A stretch of DNA of 11,340 nucleotides from Cymbomonas tetramitiformis (Eukaryota > Chlorophyta > Pyramimonadophyceae > Pyramimonadales > Pyramimonadaceae). Of the stretch, positions 6,239-11,340 are shown one piece after another. Position 1 is the stretch's first letter; each line of letters starts with the position of its first letter. A program made the position numbers and the translations under genes. The notes beneath the pieces were generated by a model. The model was not told the origin of the DNA. It saw only the letters and a program-made list of their open reading frames with translations, and ran no database searches. The DNA is taken from the NCBI GenBank assembly GCA_001247695.2, contig LGRX02015420.1, positions 1-11,340 of the forward strand, written 5' to 3'.

Positions 6239-9115
6239 CTAGTCACACAACCAGCCACAAGACAATCAAGACTAGGACGACAACAAAACTGGAACGTAAG
6301 ACATCAGAACCAGAACATCTGAAGGAAATTGTTCAAAGAGTCTTTGCTCACTTTCCTGTAGGATGCACAGAGCCTGTTTTGGAGACGTACGACACCTCAC
6401 TACAAAAACAAAGGAACGACCTGGCGTCTCTCACGTATCTCACCGTCGCGCAGCGAAAACTGATTTCGGTGGACGGCCAGACAACCCTAACCACAGAAGT
6501 GCAGGCAAGATAGTGCTGACTCAGCGGAGACCAACTTCAGCAATGTCGGGTTCTGTCAGATCACTATGGGGACCAGGCAAATAAGAGCATCAACGGAAGG
6601 CAGCCATTCCACGTGGCTCACTGAAAATTGTGACAACACTTCAGCCCTGCCCGACGCATCCCTTATGGCCCAGCCTCCCGTGAGGGTAATTTCAAGCTTC
6701 ACCCATGTGGCAGTGGGGGGAATAAGCGCACCTCGTCTGCGAGGAGGGTTCAGGCTTTGACGGGAGGCGCTGCGGACGGAGGTGATCCAGCGTATCGGCG
6801 GGAGGGAGCGGGGAGGCGTGGCGTTCGAGAGGCGCAAGAGGTTGCGCAGGCTGCCGCTTGCCACCCTTCATCTTCGCCGCAGCTAGTCGGATCTCCTTAT
6901 CCTGCGCAGCGGATGTGCCGCACGATGCAGGCCGTGAGCTTTCAGGGTTCTGTGAGAAGATTCGTCCGCAAGAGCACCAAGCTTCTAACACAGAGTCTCA
7001 GCTACCTCTAAAGAGATGCGGGCGCAACCGACGGCTGGAATAGATCTTCTTTGCCGAGAACAACGCATATGGTTGAGACATACCTGCTCCTCAATCTTAG
7101 AAGCCTGCTTGGAGATGAGGGTTCGCAGGGACTCGAGCTCGCCTTGCTTGGCCTTGGATTCGGTTTTGTGCTTCTTTTTTGCGCTCTCTGCCACCTTGTG
7201 CATTACCGCCAGCTCTCTTTCCAGCTGCTCTCACATTGCATCCCACGTTGCGCCCACGAGGCATCATCATAATCCCTTCGTCGACTTCAATACGCTTTCA
7301 GGGCAAAAGGCGATGATGATGGTTAAGGAGTACATTCCCAAGCAAATGAATTCAGAAGTAGGATAATACAGAATAGGACTCGACCTGCCTCGCGAAAGAC
7401 ACGATGCAGACGTGCAACCTACTGGCGGTGGCGTTGGCAAGCTAGTTTGCAAATCAAATCACCTCCTCAATACGGCGCTTGAGCTCTACGAGGAGCTTCT
7501 TCTCGTGCTCGTGGTCAGACCCTTTGCTGCCCTCATAAGCCGCGCTCAGTTGCTCCACCTTGATGGTCAGCTGCTCAACCTCGTGTGCCCGCTGCATGAT
7601 TGTCTGCTCGTCCTTCAGGTGCTGCAACGTGATCCCCACGCACGAGCAAAACACGTAAGGAGCACCGCCTGGACGGTCACGGTTGAGATGACTAACGGCA
7701 GGTACCGAACCCGGACGATGCGCGTTTGTGGTTAACTCCCCAAGAGTCAAAAACGCACCACCTAAACTATGCGGAGCGGTATCTTGTCAGTCGTGGCTTT
7801 CGTATTTGTTTGAGAAGACTGCTTCGGACAGTTATTTTGTGCAAGTACGAACAAGTCATCCAAAGCAAGTGTTGATAACTTTCCTGGTACAGAACTGGAC
7901 CGCTTGCAGAGGCAAAACATTTATGCTAACGGTACAAAACGTAAACAAGCAGAAGGTAGTATTTTGCGATGCCGCCGATGCAGGGTCGAACGAAAACTTC
8001 TCAGAGCGCCTCGGTGTCTGCACCTGCTGCTGCAGAGTGTGCACTTGCGCCTTAAATGCTTTTATTTCCTCGGCTTGCCGTTTGGCTTGGGCATGCACTT
8101 CGTTGCTGGCCTCCTTCACGAGACCTTTCTCTTGGTTTCTCTTCACGCGCACAAGGCCCTTATTTTCCGACTTGAGCTTCTGAAGCTGCAAATCCTTTTC
8201 GTGTATAAGATTTTCTAGCGCTATTAATTTTTCGGGGTCCAACTGGTTCATCCGAGCTTTTAAGGAGGCATTTTGTTTTTTCAAAGCTCGATTATGTTTC
8301 TCTGAGATAGCCAGCTCCTTTGCCGCCTGCTCGCCACCCTGGACAGGTGAGAACGCGGAAATATCTGAAAGTGACGAAAATGAATAGTAGGCAGCGAAAA
8401 ACCGAACATGTTTCTCATACCAAGTCCACTATGGGCAGTCAGAGCCAAACGTCACAGCGCCTTGGTGTTTGTTCAATAATTCGTCAGCTCGTGAAGCGAA
8501 TGACGGAAGTTTTTGAACAGAGGGATGTCGTTTGAAGCGACTGTGGTGACAAAACAATTTTTCCAAGGAAACGATAGAATTACCTTATCGTTCTTGCGCT
8601 GGATTTCATTCGCCTTGTTTGCCAGTGCGGTATCCAAAGCCGCGTTGAGCTCTGTAAGCTCGTTCATCAGTTTTTTGTTCACCTTGCGAAGCTTCTTTAT
8701 CTGCGATTCTTTATCGGCGTCATCGCTAGAATTCCTGACACTTGCAGGAGGTTCCGGTTCAGGTTCCGGTGCAGGTTCCGGTTCAGGCTCCGGCGGGGGC
8801 GCGGGCTGTGGTTCAGGCTCGGGCTCGGGCTCAGGTTCGGGTTCGGGTTCAGGTTCAGTTTCACCATTGGGTCCAACCATTTTACCATCAGGACCCCTGT
8901 ACCACATTTTAGCTCCAGTTTGGGTAATTATTGGTTCGGTTAATCCATCTGCAGCGGGCTTCGGGTCTTGAGGGCCTGGCGACTCGGGCTCGAAATCTCC
9001 CTGTGTCAAAAGGTGCCGGAATTTCCGACCGTCAGAAAAGATTGAAACGTTATTACAACACACCTTGTGAAGTGCGTACCTCATCATAGTTGTCCCCAGA
9101 TTCTTCGAGCGGCAT
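5443..9115 (-). CDS. Multi-exon coiled-coil protein with Glu-Pro repeat (seven-exon model)
   Basis: Proposed exons, in transcript order: 9115-9080, 9000-8584, 8338-8024, 7621-7463, 7224-7084, 6901-6732 and 6238-5443, giving 677 codons plus TAA. All introns are GT-AG; the first five are phase 0 and the sixth is phase 2. Residues 1-60 are acidic/Pro-rich and contain WYRGPDGKMVGPNGE; 61-96 are Glu-Pro repeats with a QPAPPP break; about 100-368 are Lys/Glu/Leu/Gln-rich coiled coil across exons 2-6; the rest is disordered, Ser/Pro/Arg-rich, then strongly acidic. There is no signal peptide or membrane segment. Keeping intron 1 or 2 gives an early stop, which supports splicing. Exons 2-5 are the firmest. 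Without the sixth splice the frame ends at a TGA at 6694-6692 (425 residues). Composition suggests a cytoskeletal, basal-body or flagellar scaffold; a faint likeness to lebercilin-type coils (NQEKGL after an Asn/Lys-rich helix) is not enough to name it. Confidence 0.6.
6229..6757 (+). pseudogene. Two abutting + strand open frames, possible decayed coding segment
   Basis: Frame 1 is open from 6229 to a TAG at 6511-6513, 94 codons. A second + frame is open from 6491 to about 6757, 89 codons. Both translations look protein-like: the first has LKEIVQRVFAHFP and a charged, Gln-rich stretch, the second is Ser/Thr-rich. Together they could be one sequence broken by a one-base shift near 6500. There is no start codon in the first frame and no family match. 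The segment is antisense to proposed intron 6 and overlaps the end of exon 6, so both readings cannot be fully right. Chance is a real alternative. Confidence 0.22.
6239..6731 (-). other. Proposed intron 6 (493 bp, phase 2)
   Basis: The donor is ACGAG/GTGCGC and the acceptor TGTGTGACTAG/G. The phases agree and the donor resembles those of introns 1 and 3, but there is no independent support, and skipping the splice still gives a stop at 6694-6692. The opposite strand of this interval is open in two abutting frames. Confidence 0.45.
6902..7083 (-). other. Intron 5 (182 bp, phase 0)
   Basis: The donor is CAG/GTATGT and the acceptor CCGCTGCGCAG/GAT. The next exon resumes with a short charged helix, DKEIRLAAAKMKGGK. 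Confidence 0.65.
7225..7462 (-). other. Intron 4 (238 bp, phase 0)
   Basis: The donor is GAG/GTGATT and the acceptor TGTGAGAGCAG/CTG. An AG three bases upstream would add one Gln; an in-frame TGA at 7233-7231 excludes earlier acceptors in this frame. Confidence 0.65.
7622..8023 (-). other. Intron 3 (402 bp, phase 0)
   Basis: The donor is CAG/GTGCAG directly after a Gln-Gln-Gln run, and the acceptor is ATCACGTTGCAG/CAC. The frame continues past the donor for some 50 codons but loses coiled-coil character at once. Confidence 0.65.
8339..8583 (-). other. Intron 2 (245 bp, phase 0)
   Basis: The donor is AAG/GTAATT and the acceptor CACCTGTCCAG/GGT. Coiled-coil sequence stops at the donor and resumes at the acceptor; read-through ends in a TGA. 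Confidence 0.75.
8749..8856 (-). repeat. Glu-Pro coding repeat inside exon 2
   Basis: Thirty-six codons alternate Glu and Pro in three blocks, broken by QPAPPP and AP. The DNA is a degenerate GAACCN/GAGCCN hexamer array. Codons vary between repeats, which suggests selection on the protein rather than a very recent DNA expansion. It probably forms a stiff, negatively charged spacer between the N-terminus and the coiled coil. Confidence 0.9.
9001..9079 (-). other. Intron 1 (79 bp, phase 0)
   Basis: The donor is GAG/GTACGC and the acceptor TTTTGACACAG/GGA. The length is not a multiple of three, and reading through gives a TAA after nine more codons. Confidence 0.75.
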
Positions 9116-9166
9116 TTTTACGAAAGTTTGAGTTTCGTCTGAGGCAAGTTTCAGCAAACGAAGAAA
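9080..9166 (-). CDS. Alternative longer first exon of the coiled-coil gene
   Basis: The exon 1 frame stays open upstream of the ATG at 9115. A GTCGACAG acceptor ending at 9167 would give a 29-codon phase-0 exon beginning FLRLLKLASDETQTFVK before the Met. That stretch reads like protein, and phase 0 matches the five following introns, so the real start could lie in an exon further right. I found no convincing exon in 9170-9560. If the ATG at 9115 is the start, its context (AAAAATGCC) is acceptable. Confidence 0.4.
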
Positions 9167-9169
9167 CTG

Positions 9170-9890
9170 TCGACCATGTGCAAATTTGAGGAACGGTATT
9201 CACAACACACAGTGTAATGAGGAGATGTAAGCGATGCCTTATCACGTATTATGACGTCGCCTTAAGTAATAACAAAGGAAACCAGATATTGCTTTGATCA
9301 GCAAGCGCGTCCCAAGGCTCTCACTCACAAGAATGTTACTTATCAGACAGAAGCTTCAGGTTCAAGCTAACAACATCTAATAACATCGCATCGTCTCAGA
9401 TCGTTGGGACAGAGGGACACATCGACACACCGTGAGTCCGTGACACAGTGACACTGACACAGTATCGAGTATGATGACTTGATGAGTATCATGCCTTTTA
9501 GTCAGTCGGAGACTACCTCAACCTGTGACACAGACTTCAGACTAGCATTAGACTAACGTTAGATCTTACATGAGGTGTCCACGCGACGGGATTCGTGAAG
9601 GGAAGGGATACGCGCTGGAACTGGAACGTGGTTTCCGTCTCAGTCCCGAAAAATTTCTGAACCAGTGTGACGGTCATATCGTCTCGCATCGCATCGTCTC
9701 GCGCGTCATCGTGAATTTAATTTACATGATTATTTTAAAAACAGATTATACATTATCTATTTTTAATATTAATAATAAAACATTTACGCTGAAATAGAAG
9801 ACCAAGTCATACGAGCACCGTAATCCTGCTAGGCACGCAACTTTAAACAGAAGAGGCTACTAGTTTTCTTCCATCGATATCGCGGATACA
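9170..9890. other. Non-coding stretch right of the gene
   Basis: GACAC/GTGAC words cluster at about 9415-9465, and ATCGCATCGTCTC words appear near 9385 and again at 9676-9705. A very AT-rich tract (about 9715-9790) includes AATAATAAAA. A 75-codon + frame (9570-9797) runs into the AT-rich tract and lacks protein features. The promoter of the minus-strand gene should be here, but I see no clear TATA box. Confidence 0.45.
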
Positions 9891-9904
9891 TTGACTAGCT
9901 CAGG

Positions 9905-10240
9905 TATATGGCTGCATGGCCGAAGCGCAACCCTCGCAGCCCGAAGCGGAGGTGCCCCATCGGCTGTATGGCGCATGGCTGCATGGCCGAGGTGCAGTCC
10001 CCGCTGCCCGAGCCCGACGCAATGCCTTAGGGCTGCATGGTTGATGGTTGCATAGTTGAGGTGCAGCCCTGACGGCCCGGTGAGGTGCCCCATGGCTGTA
10101 AGGTTGGTAGTTGCATAGTTGAGGTGCAGCCCCGGCAACTCGGCATGACTGGGGAGCAGCCCCGCAGCCCGATGACGCCGCGATGAGGTGCCCCATGGTT
10201 GCATGACAGATGGTTGCATGGCCGAGGCGTAGGTCCTGCG
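9905..10240 (+). repeat. Degenerate tandem repeat rich in GGTTGCATGG / GGTGCCCCAT
   Basis: GGTGCCCCAT recurs at 9951, 10084 and 10187. Between the copies lie multiple GGCTGCATGG or GGTTGCATAG words and GAGGTGCAGCCCC blocks, giving a compound unit of about 100-130 bp with internal sub-repeats. Copies are diverged. The 129- and 144-codon minus frames over it are Ala/His/Pro-rich products of the repeat, not genes. Confidence 0.75.
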
Positions 10241-10249
10241 GCCCAACAC

Positions 10250-10690
10250 GCACTTGGCAGCTACTGCTAGAAAAGCAGTCTCGGGCAGTGAGACGTGCGT
10301 GCAAGGGATGAACCGAAAGCCACGAGAATAACATTAGATGGAATATAAGGTTATTCTCTAGGAACTGTCACGTGTGACGCACCAAAGGTGACAGACCGGG
10401 ATATCGATATCGAGGTCGATCTCGGCTGTCGATACCTGATAAGGTCTCGCTAGCAAGCGAATAGATATGAGATGATATGATAGCACGGATGTTATTGAAC
10501 AGTAACAACTCGTGCAGCGTATGTGCGGGTGATGAGTGCAGTGCTTCGTCCGAAGTCACTGCTGTAGCCCAACGCTACCTCATATATACGCAATGCCCTG
10601 CATCTCATAGATGCTACCGCAATCGGGTTGTGGACCCAAGGCATTGGTTGAACAATCAGTATCGGCTGAACGAATAAGCCATATGATACT
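10250..10690. other. Stretch with no supported gene
   Basis: Short frames only, including a 66-codon + frame (10477-10677) without domain features. No repeat apart from the palindrome near 10400. Confidence 0.45.
10400..10411. repeat. 12-bp perfect palindrome GATATCGATATC
   Basis: It is followed within 35 bases by further TCGA/CGAT words (GAGGTCGATCTCGG, TGTCGATA). No role can be assigned. Confidence 0.6.
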
Positions 10691-10693
10691 CAC

Positions 10694-10814
10694 ATGCTTG
10701 TTCAGAACATGCTTGAAGCGAAGATGAGTTTTCTCCGAACCATTCGGTTCTTCAAGGTTCCATCTTGCTTTGCCATCTCGAGTCAAGTATACTGGCCTCT
10801 CGATGACAGGTGTC
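10694..10814 (-). CDS. Exon-like segment of an unidentified gene
   Basis: About 40 codons on the minus strand read like protein (PVIERPVYLTRDGKARW, then a charged stretch and KHVLNKH) and run into a textbook donor CAT/GTGAGT at 10693-10688. A stop lies just upstream of 10816 in this frame, so an acceptor must lie within the first codons; AG dinucleotides at TTGAG and GGCCAG are candidates. Flanking exons are not obvious, so it may be a fragment. No family is recognised. Confidence 0.25.
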
Positions 10815-10899
10815 ACTCAAGTCTCACCTTGAGTAAATGACAGATGATATGACTGTACATGTCATAGTCGACCGTACCGACGACTGTCTGTTATTATAA

Positions 10900-10933
10900 T
10901 ATATGACATGACTCGACATGACATGACATACTG
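10900..10933 (+). repeat. ATGAC pentamer cluster
   Basis: TATGACATGACTCGACATGA and the following bases are imperfect copies of the pentamer ATGAC. They resemble the start of the array at 11100. Confidence 0.6.
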
Positions 10934-11099
10934 GAAACAGCTCAACAGACAGTGGGGACCCGAGAGCCGACGGAACAAACGGATCACTAGACTCGTATAG
11001 AAGGACATAAATACAGAGTCTAGGTCACTAGCTGTACACCGAGAATGACACACTGGATATGACACCTGACTGTACAAACTAGTCAGGCTGTCATTTCCA

Positions 11100-11182
11100 G
11101 CATGACATGACATGACATGGTATGACATGTCTGACAGGTATGACAGGTATGACACGTATGACATGTATGACATGTATGACAA
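11100..11182 (+). repeat. Short tandem repeats: ATGAC pentamer, then GTATGACAN nonamer
   Basis: Three to four ATGAC copies (11100-11119) pass directly into seven 9-bp copies of GTATGACAN (11120-11182), of which one has GTCTGACAG. The nonamer looks like an extended derivative of the pentamer. The minus-strand frame here (Ser/Tyr/Met repeats) is a product of the array. Confidence 0.9.
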
Positions 11183-11275
11183 ATGTGTCATCGGTCATAA
11201 ACCTGACAGGTCTCCCCTCTTAAGAGAGTTGTGACCTCACAACGGGCATACCTTTGTATATGTCTTTGATGTCTT

Positions 11276-11289
11276 TGTTGTTGTTGTTG
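11276..11289 (+). repeat. TTG trinucleotide run
   Basis: About five TTG triplets run into CTGCTGG. This is simple sequence, with no gene context visible before the window ends. Confidence 0.8.
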
Positions 11290-11340
11290 CTGCTGGTACC
11301 AATCTTCTTACACCGATGTGAGGCGTCCCTCATGGTGTTT

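Noticed and set aside
8513..8971. + strand open frame with a long Gly-Ser repeat
   Set aside because: It is the exact antisense of the Glu-Pro repeat in exon 2, which has flanking coiled coil and matching splice sites.
9860..10334. Two overlapping minus frames of 129 and 144 codons
   Set aside because: They run through the compound tandem repeat and consist of Ala/His/Pro repeats.
10862..11191. 109-codon minus frame with Ser-Tyr-Met repeats
   Set aside because: It is a translation of the ATGAC/GTATGACAN simple repeats.

Overview
The window looks like nuclear DNA of a microbial eukaryote. It holds one well-supported gene split by GT-AG introns, with long repeat-rich, gene-poor stretches on both sides and several unrelated satellite-like arrays. 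I see no bacterial operon, Shine-Dalgarno site, rRNA gene or confident tRNA gene. A flagellate green (prasinophyte-type) alga would fit the Glu-Pro-rich linker, the coiled-coil gene and TGTAA motifs just past two coding ends, but this is a weak inference.

Layout: 1-513 is an open frame entering from the left edge on the + strand (Ser/Thr/Lys-rich tail, stop at 511-513). 514-1196 holds nothing convincing. 1197-1559 has a TATA-like box, a small inverted repeat, a long pyrimidine tract and a protein-like open frame without a start codon. 1581-2330 is a degenerate tandem repeat of about 52-66 bp. 2818-4325 is a striking tandem array of six units (234-259 bp) in the order A-B-C-B-C-A. Each unit has a nearly invariant core of about 137 bp with three hairpins, followed by a CTG tract and a G-rich tail able to form G-quadruplexes. 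4373-4416 is a small G-rich satellite built from a motif of that array. 4420-5430 is AT-rich and apparently non-coding.

The main gene is on the minus strand, 9115 down to 5443. Exons 1-6 encode an acidic/Pro-rich N-terminus, a Glu-Pro repeat and about 270 residues of coiled coil. I propose that exon 6 is spliced in phase to the long acidic open frame at 6238-5443, giving 677 residues. If that splice is wrong, the protein ends at 6692 (425 residues) and 5443-6238 belongs to another gene. The first five introns are all phase 0. I do not recognise the family; a cytoskeletal or flagellar scaffold is the best guess.

Right of the gene (9170-11340) I see only repeats and simple sequence, apart from one exon-like segment on the minus strand near 10694-10814. 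The most interesting elements are the A-B-C-B-C-A array with its conserved hairpin core and the unassigned coiled-coil gene.
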